The notes under the pieces are model-generated. The model did no database searches. It was not told the DNA's origin and saw only the letters and a program-made list of their open reading frames with translations. From Rudaeicoccus suwonensis (lineage in GTDB: Bacteria; Actinomycetota; Actinomycetes; Actinomycetales; Dermatophilaceae), in the NCBI RefSeq assembly GCF_007829035.1, contig NZ_VIVQ01000001.1:682001-746000 (forward strand): 64,000 nucleotides of DNA. The letters are read 5' to 3'. Both the position numbers and the translations under genes were made by a program. This document shows positions 39,236 through 49,554 of this stretch, in pieces. How positions within the stretch are numbered: the stretch's first letter is position 1; each line of letters starts with the position of its first letter.

Positions 39236-40774
39236 TCAGGCAGCCGAGCGCTCGGCCGCGGCCGAGAGAGCCTCGATGATCGCCACACCCTGCCGGCGGA
39301 GCCGTCGTACGGCGGCGCTGCCAAGGGCGCCTGCGGCGAGTGCCCCCGTTGCCACGCTGAGAGGCATCGCCGCCCACAGGAGGGCTCGGGAGTGGGCAAC
39401 GGTGCCGGCCACGAGGAGTGCGACCGTCGGAGCGGCTGTCAGCAACTCCAGCAGGATCGCCGCATAGACCTTGACCGGCCACGTGGGGGGCGGTCCGCCG
39501 TTGGCGTCAAGAGGGAGGACGGCGATCGTGGAGGCCAGTGGGATCAGTCCGGTGGCGCCGCCGAGCACGGCGATCAGACCCGCGATGGCCCACGGCCAGG
39601 CCCAGGTCTGGCCACTGGCAGCAGTGAGAGCGATGGTCGTGACTGCGGCATACGGGCCGGTGATGAGAAGAAACGCCCATTGACGGCCGCGCACATCGGC
39701 GCGCTCCGCGCCGGCCAGTACGGTCAGCCGCAGCGCCAGACCGTCCGAACCGTAGAGATTGCAACCACCAGCGCCTGCGATCACCACCGACAGGATGCCG
39801 CCGAAGGGCAGCAGGAATGGTGTGCCGTGCGTCAGGTCCGGCACGACGCACGTGCCCGCTCCGACGATCGCCGCAATGACGAGGAATGTCAGGCGGAGGG
39901 GGTCCCGGACCCACATGCGCACCTCCTTGCCGACAACGGCTCCCACCGGGGTCGCGGGCAGCAGCCGAGGGCGCGAGCGACGTCGCCTCGTCAAAGCCGC
40001 TCCTGTCCCTTCGAGACGACGAGTGAGGACTACCGGCCAGATCGCGACGACGATGGCGGTCAGCAGTGCCAGCGCAACCAACGGAAGAATCGAGTCGATC
40101 GCGGAGTGGCGTCGCGCGCCGGTGACCGCATCCGCCGCCCAGCCTGTCGGCAGGATCTTGAGCACATACGTGACCACGGGAATCCGGCCTGCGATCAACG
40201 ACGTCGTCAGCCCCGGTAGCAGGGTCGCGGCCACGGACACCAGGCTGATCGCGGTGGCAACTGCCACTGTCCCCAGAGCCCGACGCTGCTGCGAGGGCGG
40301 CGGCAGGAGCGCCTCGACCACCGGCACCGAACACCCCGTCAGCAGCAAGGTGATGGCGCCGCCGACCGCACCGGTGGCTGCTGCCAGCATGCTGTCGTGC
40401 GCACCGAGTGCGACGAGCGAGCCGAATGCAACAGCCATGAAGACGAGTGACGGATCGACGAGGGCGGACACCAGCAGCGCTCTCGCCAGGTGGCGGCGCG
40501 GTATCGGCAGGTATCGCAGGAGGCCGAGTTGTATGCCGGAGCCACCGCTGAACGCTGCGTACGACAGTCGACCGCCGACCCACAGCATCAACACCATCGA
40601 GACCGCTGCGGCACCGGCTGACGGTGTCGGGTACGTGGCGCCTCCGACCAGGAGGCTGCTCACTGCAGACGCCGCGCCGATCGTTGTCATCACGATCGTC
40701 GACATCACGGCGAAGCGCGATGTCCGGCGGTTCCGCGCCATGGTGCCGCGCATGTGGATCAGGAGGCGAACCAT
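39236..40774 (-). CDS. ABC-2 type transporter permease
   Basis: This 512-residue membrane protein has about twelve hydrophobic segments in two halves, separated by a basic linker (LTRRRRSRPRLLPATP, near residue 285). It lacks an ATPase domain. Its start lies inside the end of the upstream ATPase gene (16-bp overlap), so the two form one transporter. The substrate is unknown; the TetR gene in the same operon suggests inducible export of a small toxic or signalling compound. Confidence 0.82.
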   Translation of the reverse strand: MVRLLIHMRGTMARNRRTSRFAVMSTIVMTTIGAASAVSSLLVGGATYPTPSAGAAAVSMVLMLWVGGRLSYAAFSGGSGIQLGLLRYLPIPRRHLARALLVSALVDPSLVFMAVAFGSLVALGAHDSMLAAATGAVGGAITLLLTGCSVPVVEALLPPPSQQRRALGTVAVATAISLVSVAATLLPGLTTSLIAGRIPVVTYVLKILPTGWAADAVTGARRHSAIDSILPLVALALLTAIVVAIWPVVLTRRLEGTGAALTRRRRSRPRLLPATPVGAVVGKEVRMWVRDPLRLTFLVIAAIVGAGTCVVPDLTHGTPFLLPFGGILSVVIAGAGGCNLYGSDGLALRLTVLAGAERADVRGRQWAFLLITGPYAAVTTIALTAASGQTWAWPWAIAGLIAVLGGATGLIPLASTIAVLPLDANGGPPPTWPVKVYAAILLELLTAAPTVALLVAGTVAHSRALLWAAMPLSVATGALAAGALGSAAVRRLRRQGVAIIEALSAAAERSAA

Positions 40775-41535
40775 GACAATTCGGCCCGTTCAGGTGAATA
40801 TCCGACGAGTCGGGCGAATGCTTCGTCCAGGGACTGCCCACCGCGCACGTCGTAGATCGGACCTGCCGCCAGAAGCTCTCCACCGGCCAGCACCGCGACG
40901 TGATCGCAGATCTGCTCGACGATGGCCATGACGTGGCTGGACAGGACGATCGTGCCGCACGAGCGGATGAAACCACCCAGGATCGACCGGATCGTGGCAG
41001 CCGAGACGGGATCGACCGCTTCGAAGGGTTCGTCGAGCACCAGCACCTCAGGCCCGTGCAGCAGGGCCGCGGCCAGGGCGATCTTCTTGCGCATGCCCGT
41101 CGAGTAGTCGGCGACAAGGCGATGGCCGGCGTCGGTCATGTCGAGCACGTCCAGCAGTTCGGTGCAGCGCTCCCGAACGACCTCGCCGTCGAGACCGCGA
41201 AGCAGGCCGAGGTAGGTCAGCAGCTCGCAGCCGGTCAGCCGGAGCGGCAGGGAGTCCGCATCGAGCAGCACCCCAAGACGGGCCTTCGCGGCGACCGGCT
41301 CGCGCCATACGTCGGCGCCGAGCACTTCGGCCGTTCCGCGATCCGGCCGCAACAGCCCGACGGCCATGGCGAGCGTGGTGGTCTTGCCGGCGCCGTTGGG
41401 CCCGACCAGGCCGTAGAACGAGCCCCGCGGGACGGTGAGATCGATGCCGTCGACGGCGGTCGTGTCCCCGAATCGCTTGTGCAGACCGCGAATTCGTAAA
41501 CCCGCTGCGGTGGACGAGTCCTGATACCCGGTCAC
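40759..41535 (-). CDS. ABC transporter ATP-binding protein
   Basis: This 258-residue ATPase has Walker A VGPNGAGKTTT and a Q-loop region. The signature is YSTGMRKKIALAAALL (the TGMRKK variant usual in ABC-2 exporters), Walker B is VLVLDEPFEAVDP, and the H-loop is LSSHVM. The GTG start at 41535 overlaps the TGA of the TetR gene by 4 bp, so I prefer it to a GTG seven codons upstream. It works with the permease at 39236-40774. Confidence 0.88.
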   Translation of the reverse strand: MTGYQDSSTAAGLRIRGLHKRFGDTTAVDGIDLTVPRGSFYGLVGPNGAGKTTTLAMAVGLLRPDRGTAEVLGADVWREPVAAKARLGVLLDADSLPLRLTGCELLTYLGLLRGLDGEVVRERCTELLDVLDMTDAGHRLVADYSTGMRKKIALAAALLHGPEVLVLDEPFEAVDPVSAATIRSILGGFIRSCGTIVLSSHVMAIVEQICDHVAVLAGGELLAAGPIYDVRGGQSLDEAFARLVGYSPERAELSWFAS

Positions 41536-42149
41536 AGCCCGAGCGTCCGATCCCACAGTTCGGCCAGGTCGGCCCCGAATGCGACGACATCGAAGTCGTG
41601 ATCGAGGCGGATTCCCGTGGACGCCGCGTCGATGGCCGCCCTCAATGAGATGGCCGCTGTGCGTGCCGGGATCGCCACGAACTCGCCCGCGGCGATGCCG
41701 GCGTCGAGGAGTGCGGCGAGCGCCGCGATGGCGTCTTCATGCGATGTCCGGAAGATCTGGTCCACGCCCGGCGTCGCACGGGCGTTCGCCAGCACCTCGG
41801 TCAACGCGGCGATGTCGCGCGGGTGATCGTGCAGGAACTCGACGTTGGAACGGATGTACGCGTGCACGGCGTCGGCGTACGACTCGGCCGACTCGATCCG
41901 GGGAGTCATCCACTCCGTCGCGCGGCGGAGCACCGTCCTGACGACCTCGGACAGCAGGTCGTCCTTGCCCGCGAAGTGGTAGGAGATCACCCCTTTGCTG
42001 ATGCCCACCCGGTCGGCGACGGCAGCGAGCGAGGCGGCGGCGAAGCCTGTCTCGGCCAGCACGGCGATCGCTGCGTCGACGATTTGGGCTCGTCGGACTT
42101 GTCCGGTGAGGGAGTCGGAGGACACGCCCCATGCGCGTGTTGGCTGCAT
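41532..42149 (-). CDS. TetR-family regulator of the ABC exporter
   Basis: This 205-residue repressor has an N-terminal helix-turn-helix (AQIVDAAIAVLAETGFAAAS, LAAVADRVGISKGVISYHFAGK, about residues 20-62) followed by an all-helical ligand domain. It is first in an operon with the ATPase and permease (4-bp then 16-bp overlaps), so it presumably represses its own operon until the exported compound binds. A TAATTT -10 box lies 6 nt before the ATG at 42149, implying a leaderless transcript starting inside the likely operator. Confidence 0.88.
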   Translation of the reverse strand: MQPTRAWGVSSDSLTGQVRRAQIVDAAIAVLAETGFAAASLAAVADRVGISKGVISYHFAGKDDLLSEVVRTVLRRATEWMTPRIESAESYADAVHAYIRSNVEFLHDHPRDIAALTEVLANARATPGVDQIFRTSHEDAIAALAALLDAGIAAGEFVAIPARTAAISLRAAIDAASTGIRLDHDFDVVAFGADLAELWDRTLGL

Positions 42150-42176
42150 GGTCAAAAATTAGCACGCGTGGTCAAA
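42149..42176 (-). promoter_or_regulatory. Promoter/operator of the TetR-ABC operon
   Basis: Two direct copies of TGGTCAAA (42149-42156 and 42169-42176) are spaced exactly 20 bp, two helical turns, and cover the -10 box (TAATTT on the minus strand, 42161-42156). Direct rather than inverted symmetry is unusual for TetR. Confidence 0.5.
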
Positions 42177-42244
42177 TTTCGACGCCGGCGGGAGCGCCGG
42201 TCGCTCGGGTCTGCGACGCTGCTGCCGGGCTGGATTTCCCTGGA

Positions 42245-43417
42245 TCAGGCGCGGAAAGCGTTGCGGTGCAAGGCTTCCGGGCTGAGGTCGGCGATGCTCG
42301 GGTAGCCGTCGATGGCCATGGTCAGGTCGGTCTCGGCCAGCAGCGACCGCAGGACGTGCACGATGCCGTCCTCGCCACCGAGGGCGAGTCCGTAGGCATA
42401 GGGGCGCCCGATGCCGACCGCGGTGGCTCCCAGCGCGAGGGCCTTGACGACGTCGGCTCCGGAGCGGACGCCGGAGTCGAAGAGCACCGGCATACCGTCC
42501 GCAGCCTCGACGACACCTGGCAGCGCGTCGAGCGCAGTCATACCGCCGTTCACCTGCCGACCGCCGTGGGTGGAGCAGTACACCCCGTCGACGCCGAGGT
42601 CGCGCGCCCGGCGCACGTCCTCCGGATGGCAGACGCCTTTCAGCAGCAGGGGCAGCGAGGTCAGCGAGCGCAGCCAGGGCAGGTCGTCCCACGACAGCGG
42701 GTTGCCGAAGATCGTCGCCCACTGAAGCGTCGCCGCGGGCATGTCCTCCTCCGGTGGTTTGGCCAGTGACGCGCGGAAGACCGGGTCGCTGGTGTAGTTC
42801 GCCAGGGCGTTGCCGCGTAGTTGCGGAAAGTTCGCGACAGACAGGTCGCGCGGCCGCCAGCCGAGCATCCAGGTGTCGAGGGTGACGACGATGCCGCGAT
42901 AGCCGGCAGTCTCGGCGCGCTGCACCAGGCTCGCTGCCAGATCACGGTCGCGGGGCGTGTAGAGCTGGAAGAGCCCGGGAGTGTCGCCGAGATCAGCAGC
43001 GACAGCTTCCAAGGGGTCGTTCATCAGGGTGGAGGCCACCATCGGCACGCCTGTCCTGGCTGCGGCACGCGCCGTCGCCAGGTCACCGTGGCCGTCCTGC
43101 GCGCACAGCCCGATGACACCGATGGGGGCAAGAAAAAGGGGAGAGGGGAGCGTCATACCGAACAAGTCGACGCTCAGGGCACGGGAGCCGGTGGCACGCA
43201 GCATGCGGGGGATCAGGCCCCACTGACCGAAGGCCGCGGCATTGGCTCGCTGGGTGAACTCGTCGCCGGCGCCACCCGCGACATACGACAGCAGGGCCGG
43301 CGACATCGCGGCTGACGCGCGGGCCTCGAGATCGGCATAGGTCATCGGCAGGTCGGGAACGACGCCGTTCAGGCCGTTCAGGTAGATCTCCAGGCTGTAA
43401 TCGCCGTAACCGCTCAT
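42245..43417 (-). CDS. FMN-dependent alpha-hydroxyacid oxidase (lactate 2-monooxygenase-like)
   Basis: This 390-residue TIM-barrel flavoenzyme oxidises an L-2-hydroxyacid such as lactate. GIVVTLDTWMLGWRPRDL is characteristic of lactate 2-monooxygenase. LLLKGVCHPEDVRRA carries the FMN-contacting Lys, and CSTHGGRQVNGG the catalytic His and Arg (usual SNHGGRQ, here Thr for Asn). VLFDSGVRSGADVVKALALGA forms the phosphate site. The ATG at 43417 follows GGGAGCAGCG; the upstream in-frame extension is Arg-rich and unlikely to be translated. Confidence 0.87.
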   Translation of the reverse strand: MSGYGDYSLEIYLNGLNGVVPDLPMTYADLEARASAAMSPALLSYVAGGAGDEFTQRANAAAFGQWGLIPRMLRATGSRALSVDLFGMTLPSPLFLAPIGVIGLCAQDGHGDLATARAAARTGVPMVASTLMNDPLEAVAADLGDTPGLFQLYTPRDRDLAASLVQRAETAGYRGIVVTLDTWMLGWRPRDLSVANFPQLRGNALANYTSDPVFRASLAKPPEEDMPAATLQWATIFGNPLSWDDLPWLRSLTSLPLLLKGVCHPEDVRRARDLGVDGVYCSTHGGRQVNGGMTALDALPGVVEAADGMPVLFDSGVRSGADVVKALALGATAVGIGRPYAYGLALGGEDGIVHVLRSLLAETDLTMAIDGYPSIADLSPEALHRNAFRA

Positions 43418-43538
43418 CGCTGCTCCCATGTCGCAAATGTGGCTTCGCACAATACGGCGGCGCCGTTGAGATTGACGGCCTCGGGAGGGCACCGCGTAGG
43501 CTGGGGGAACGCCTTCAGCGGCGATACACGGAGGGCAG

Positions 43539-44210
43539 ATGAGCTCGGGGAGCTGGCGTTCGGCTGCAGATCGTTCTGATCTCAGCGACTTCAGCGAGCC
43601 TGACTACGTAACATTCTCCGGCCCTCCGGCGATGTCTGAGTCGGAAGCGCATACCCCGATGCGCGACTTGGCCGCTGCCGCCCGAGACGGTGACGCTGCT
43701 GCCACCAATGAACTCATGGCGGCTGTACACCAGCTCGCGGTGCGCTATGCCCGCGGCAAGCTGGGCAGGTTCCCGGCCGCCGTCGATGCGGCAGCCGATG
43801 CCGCCCAGGAGGTGTGTGTGGCTGTGCTGACCGCTCTGCCGCGGTACGCCGACCGTGGCGCGCCCTTCGAAGCGTTCGTCTATCGCATCGCGGCCAACAA
43901 GGTGGCCGACGTGCAGCGCGGGATCATCCGGCGGCCGACACCGACCGACGATCTTCCCGAGTCGGTCGACGAGGCTCCCGGTCCCGAGGCGACTGCTCTG
44001 GCGTCCGATCGGGCCGACCGCATCTGGTCGCTGCTGGCGCAGTTGTCCGACCAGCATCGCGAGATCCTGACCCTGCGTGTAGCCGTCGGCATGACCGCCG
44101 ACGAGACAGCAGACGCGCTCGGTATGACGTCCGGCGCGGTTCGCGTCGCACAGCACCGTGCCCTCGCCCGCCTGCGGGGTATCCTCGGCGACTCGAAGGA
44201 GGAGCTGTGA
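43539..44210 (+). CDS. RNA polymerase sigma factor, SigD/ShbA type
   Basis: This 223-residue sigma-70 family factor has region 2 at about 50-115 (AVRYARGKLGRFP, AAQEVCVAVLTALPRY, FVYRIAANKVADVQR). Region 4 is at about 165-215 (LSDQHREILTLRVAVGMTADETADALGMTSGAVRVAQHRAL). It lies just upstream of guaB, as sigD (Rv3414c) does in Mycobacterium, and its stop overlaps the anti-sigma gene start, so it is likely the SigD orthologue. The ATG at 43539 follows GGAGGGCAG. Residues 1-30 are Ser/Asp-rich and outside the conserved core. Confidence 0.88.
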   Translation: MSSGSWRSAADRSDLSDFSEPDYVTFSGPPAMSESEAHTPMRDLAAAARDGDAAATNELMAAVHQLAVRYARGKLGRFPAAVDAAADAAQEVCVAVLTALPRYADRGAPFEAFVYRIAANKVADVQRGIIRRPTPTDDLPESVDEAPGPEATALASDRADRIWSLLAQLSDQHREILTLRVAVGMTADETADALGMTSGAVRVAQHRALARLRGILGDSKEEL

Positions 44211-44929
44211 CGCCACCGTCGATTCGTGACTTCCGCTCCGACGACGAATTCCTCGACGCGCTCGGCGCCCGTCGTGCGCCTGATGTTCCTGACGAGCTGA
44301 GCGATCTGCTGCAGGCGTGGGTCAAGGACATCGACGGCGAACAGACCGTTCGTCAGCCGGGCCGTTATGCCCGCGCCCGTCGCGGTGGCTTCCGATTCGC
44401 CGCAACGACCGCGATCGTCGTCGGCACGCTGTCGATCTCCGGCGTGGCCGCTGCGGTGACCGGGGCCAACGTGCCGGTCTTCGGGCAGGTGGCGCGCAAC
44501 CTCGGCATCACCTCGCCGCAGGTGCTGCCGAGCGCGGTCGGTTCGTCGTCATCGGTGCCGTCGCCGATGTCGACACAGGTCGGTGATCCTGGCACGAGCG
44601 TGGTGCCGACGATGCCGCATGCGCCCGACTCGAGCCAGCGCGTGCTGCCGGGTATGCCGACGGCCACCACCGGCGTCAGCACCGCTCCGACTGCGCGTCG
44701 TTCGTCGTCTGCTCCGTCGTCGACCGAGCCGACCGGTCCGACCTCGTCGAAGTGGCCGAGCCCGTCCCCGAGCGGCGGCTCGTCGAGCAGCCCCTCACCG
44801 ACCGGCTCGACCTCGAAGCCGTCACCGAGTGCCCCCACCCGGACGGGCCCGCCCCGGACCACGCCCACCGGTGGTCCCTGGGATCCGGTGTCGGTGAGTC
44901 CGAGCGGTTCTGCCTCCGCAGCCAACTGA
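44207..44929 (+). CDS. RsdA-like membrane anti-sigma factor
   Basis: This 240-residue protein is translationally coupled to the sigma gene (GTGA overlap). The N-terminal cytoplasmic part contains DFRSDDEFLDALGARR and DELSDLLQAWVKDID, resembling the SigD-binding region of RsdA (Rv3413c). A transmembrane helix follows (about 62-86), then an extracytoplasmic Ser/Thr/Pro-rich tail of about 150 residues with low complexity. In Mycobacterium RsdA is degraded to release SigD; the same control is inferred here. No zinc-binding HxxxCxxC is present. Confidence 0.78.
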   Translation: MTPPSIRDFRSDDEFLDALGARRAPDVPDELSDLLQAWVKDIDGEQTVRQPGRYARARRGGFRFAATTAIVVGTLSISGVAAAVTGANVPVFGQVARNLGITSPQVLPSAVGSSSSVPSPMSTQVGDPGTSVVPTMPHAPDSSQRVLPGMPTATTGVSTAPTARRSSSAPSSTEPTGPTSSKWPSPSPSGGSSSSPSPTGSTSKPSPSAPTRTGPPRTTPTGGPWDPVSVSPSGSASAAN

Positions 44930-44944
44930 TCCCGCATGTCCTGA

Positions 44945-46582
<1,638 letters not shown>

Positions 46583-46747
46583 CGTTGCTCCTCCTGTCGT
46601 GGGCTGACCTCGTACCTCGGTCGGCGTGTTCTGCAGCCCCGCGGTATTCGACGGTGGGGCGGGTATGGGAGCCGTGGTGTCGAAAATCGCAAGAGCGGGC
46701 TGGGTTCGCAGGTGGGGCTGGCACGAGTGACGTAGCGCCGGGCTCGG

Positions 46748-46753
46748 TAACCT
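46748..46753 (+). promoter_or_regulatory. Leaderless -10 box for guaB3
   Basis: TAACCT is followed by 6 nt and the GTG at 46760, the same layout and hexamer as for glyQS. The 177 bp between guaB and guaB3 hold nothing else recognisable. Confidence 0.55.
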
Positions 46754-46759
46754 TGGCCG

Positions 46760-47881
46760 GTGACTGAGATCGAGATCGGCCGGGGCAAGCGGGGACGCCG
46801 CGCCTATTCCTTCGACGACATCGCGATTGTGCCCTCACGGCGCACGCGCGACCCCGAGGAGGTCTCGGTCAGCTGGCAGATCGATGCCTACCACTTCGAC
46901 CTGCCCGTCATGGCGGCACCGATGGACTCGGTCGTCTCACCTGAGTCTGCGATTGAGCTGGGTCGTCTCGGCGGTCTGGCGGTCCTCGACCTCGAGGGCC
47001 TGTGGACGCGGTACGAGAATCCCGAGCCGCTGCTCGCCGAGATCGCGACGCTCGACCACCATGCGAGCACTGCACGGATGCGTGAGATCTATGAAGCGCC
47101 GATCCGTCCCGACCTGATCACTTTGCGGTTGAAGGAGATTCGCGATTCGGGTGTCACGGTCGCCGGTGCGCTGTCGCCACAGCGAACGCAGGAACACTGG
47201 AAAACCGTCGTGGACGCGGGAGCCGATCTTTTCGTCATACGTGGCACGACGGTGTCCGCCGAACACGTGAGCGGCCGCGCGGAGCCCCTGAATCTCAAGC
47301 GGTTCATCTACGAACTCGATGTGCCGGTCATCGTCGGCGGAGTCGCGACCTACACCGCGGCCCTGCACCTCATGCGCACCGGTGCCGCCGGCGTGCTCGT
47401 CGGATTCGGCGGCGGAGCAGCCCATACGACGCGCCGCACGCTGGGCATCCACGCGCCGATGGCCTCCGCGGTCGCCGACGTCGCAGCGGCACGACGCGAC
47501 TACATGGACGAGACCGGTGGGCGCTACGTGCACGTCATCGCCGACGGCGGAATGGGCCTGTCCGGTGACATCGTCAAGGCCTTTGCGTGCGGCGCGGACG
47601 CGGTCATGCTCGGCGCGGCCCTCGCTCGTTCGAACGACGCGCCCGGGCACGGATTCCACTGGGGTTCGGAGGCGTATCACGGCGAATTGCCGCGCGGCGA
47701 ACGCGTCGAGGTCGGCTCGGTCGGCACCCTGCCGCAGATCCTGACCGGCCCCGGGCAGGCGGCTGACGGCACCACCAACCTGATCGGGGCGCTGCGTCGC
47801 GCGATGGCCACGACGGGTTATCTGGACCTCAAGGAGTTCCAGCGGGTCGAGGTCGTGGTTGCGCCATACCACCGCTCGTGA
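46760..47881 (+). CDS. guaB3: GuaB3-family IMP dehydrogenase-related protein
   Basis: This 373-residue TIM-barrel protein of the IMPDH/GMP-reductase superfamily has no CBS domains. It shows the RRAYSFDDIAIVPSRRTRDP N-terminus, MAAPMDSVVSP, GVLVGFGGGAAHTTR and HVIADGGMGLSGDIVKAFACGADAVMLG. Where IMPDH has the catalytic-Cys loop GSICTT, the corresponding barrel here is not obviously Cys-bearing (GGGAAHTTR), so its activity cannot be assumed to be that of GuaB. Actinobacteria conserve it next to guaB (Rv3410c). Confidence 0.9.
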   Translation: MTEIEIGRGKRGRRAYSFDDIAIVPSRRTRDPEEVSVSWQIDAYHFDLPVMAAPMDSVVSPESAIELGRLGGLAVLDLEGLWTRYENPEPLLAEIATLDHHASTARMREIYEAPIRPDLITLRLKEIRDSGVTVAGALSPQRTQEHWKTVVDAGADLFVIRGTTVSAEHVSGRAEPLNLKRFIYELDVPVIVGGVATYTAALHLMRTGAAGVLVGFGGGAAHTTRRTLGIHAPMASAVADVAAARRDYMDETGGRYVHVIADGGMGLSGDIVKAFACGADAVMLGAALARSNDAPGHGFHWGSEAYHGELPRGERVEVGSVGTLPQILTGPGQAADGTTNLIGALRRAMATTGYLDLKEFQRVEVVVAPYHRS

Positions 47882-47931
47882 CCACGATGTGAGATTTCGT
47901 CGCCCTCTCGCCAACGTGACCTGAGTAACCC

Positions 47932-47937
47932 TACTCT
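47932..47937 (+). promoter_or_regulatory. Leaderless -10 box for the succinate-semialdehyde dehydrogenase gene
   Basis: TACTCT is followed by 6 nt and the ATG at 47944. GGAG lies inside the spacer, too close to act as a normal Shine-Dalgarno. Confidence 0.45.
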
Positions 47938-47943
47938 GGAGTA

Positions 47944-49554
47944 ATGTCCGAGCAGCTGGTAACGAAGTCCACTGATCTGTCCGCCTCGTCGACGCCCAGC
48001 ACGCCGCCGTATGTCGTGGCTCCCGGGCTGGCCGACCGGCTCGCCCGCCGGGTCGTGACCTCGCCAGGGGCGACGCGACATCCCAGCGTCACGCCGCTGA
48101 CCGGCGGGGTCATTGCCGAGCTTCCGGTGTCGACGGTCGACGACGTCGAGATGGCCTATCTCGGCGCACGCTCGGCGCAGCCCGCCTGGGCGGCGACGCC
48201 GATCGAGCAGCGCGCCGCCGTGCTGCTCCGCCTGCACGACCTGGTGCTGGACCACCAGAACGAGCTGCTCGACCTGATCCAGTTGGAGTCAGGCAAGGCG
48301 CGCTGGCAGGCGTTCGAGGAGGTCATGGACGTCGCGGGTGTATGCCGCCACTACGGTCGCCGCGCCAAGGACTATCTGGCTCCTCGGCGACACGTCGGCG
48401 CCATACCGGTGCTGAGTCAGTCCCGCGAGGTACGGCACCCCAAGGGAGTCGTGGGCATCGTCGCGCCCTGGAACTATCCGCTGTCGATGTCGATCACCGA
48501 TGCGCTACCCGCGCTCGTCGCGGGTAACGCGGTGGTCCTGCGACCGGACGAGAAGAGCAGCCTGACGGCGCTGCGGACGGTCGAACTGCTTGATGAGGCC
48601 GGCCTGCCCGAGGACGTGCTGCAGGTGGTGCTGGGCGATGGCCGCCATATCGGTGCGGCCGTGCTCGACAAGGCCGACTATGTGATGTTCACCGGGTCGA
48701 CCGCGACCGGTCGCGGCATCGCCGAGCGGGCCGGTAGCCGGCTGACCGGTGCCTCGCTGGAACTCGGGGGCAAGAACTCGATGTATGTCGCAGCGGATGC
48801 CAACCTCAAGGCAGCCGCGGATTCCGCTGTGCGGTCGTGCTTTTCGTCCGCCGGGCAACTGTGCATCTCGATCGAGCGACTCGTGGTGCACGAGAGCGTG
48901 GCCGATGAATTCGTGCGGCTGTTCGTCGATCGGGTGAAAGCCGTGCGGGTCGGGCCCTCGCTGAAATGGGACACCGACATGGGGTCGCTGATCTCGCTGC
49001 AGCAGTTGAAGACCGTGACCGACCATGTCGAGGACGCCGTCGCGAAGGGCGCGGTCGTGCTTGCCGGGGGCCGGGCCCGACCCGACCTGGGTCCGTTCTT
49101 CTACGAGCCGACCGTGCTCGACGGAGTGACCAAGGAGATGACCTGTCGTGACTGCGAGACGTTCGGTCCGGTCGTGTCCGTCTACCGTGTCGGCAGTGAC
49201 GCGGAGGCGGTCGAACTGGCCAACGACACGTCATACGGGCTCAACGCCGCGATCTGGAGCCGCGACGTCAAGCGCGCTCGCAAACTCGCTGCGCAGATCC
49301 GGTGCGGGACGGTGAACATCAACGACGGTTACACGGCGGCCTGGGCGAGCTACGGCTCACCGATGGGCGGAATGGGCCAGTCCGGACTTGGCCGTCGGCA
49401 CGGCGCCGAGGGCATTCACAAATACACCGAATCGCAGAACATCACCGCCCAGCACCTGATGGGATTCGCGCCGCCCAAGGGCGTGCCGGCCGGGCTCTGG
49501 GCCAGGTCGATGACGATGAATCTGCGGGCACTGAAGAAGGGCAGGGTGTCATGA
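47944..49554 (+). CDS. gabD2: Succinate-semialdehyde dehydrogenase (GabD2-like)
   Basis: This 536-residue aldehyde dehydrogenase has the general base Glu in LELGGKNSMYV and the catalytic Cys in SSAGQLCISIERL. The NAD(P)-binding GVVGIVAPWNYPLSM and FTGSTATGRGIAERAG are present. Length and the CISIERL context match actinobacterial succinic-semialdehyde dehydrogenase GabD2; other aldehydes are possible. Its stop overlaps the ATG of the GMC oxidase by 4 bp, so the two are co-translated, which suggests linked oxidation steps. Confidence 0.85.
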   Translation: MSEQLVTKSTDLSASSTPSTPPYVVAPGLADRLARRVVTSPGATRHPSVTPLTGGVIAELPVSTVDDVEMAYLGARSAQPAWAATPIEQRAAVLLRLHDLVLDHQNELLDLIQLESGKARWQAFEEVMDVAGVCRHYGRRAKDYLAPRRHVGAIPVLSQSREVRHPKGVVGIVAPWNYPLSMSITDALPALVAGNAVVLRPDEKSSLTALRTVELLDEAGLPEDVLQVVLGDGRHIGAAVLDKADYVMFTGSTATGRGIAERAGSRLTGASLELGGKNSMYVAADANLKAAADSAVRSCFSSAGQLCISIERLVVHESVADEFVRLFVDRVKAVRVGPSLKWDTDMGSLISLQQLKTVTDHVEDAVAKGAVVLAGGRARPDLGPFFYEPTVLDGVTKEMTCRDCETFGPVVSVYRVGSDAEAVELANDTSYGLNAAIWSRDVKRARKLAAQIRCGTVNINDGYTAAWASYGSPMGGMGQSGLGRRHGAEGIHKYTESQNITAQHLMGFAPPKGVPAGLWARSMTMNLRALKKGRVS

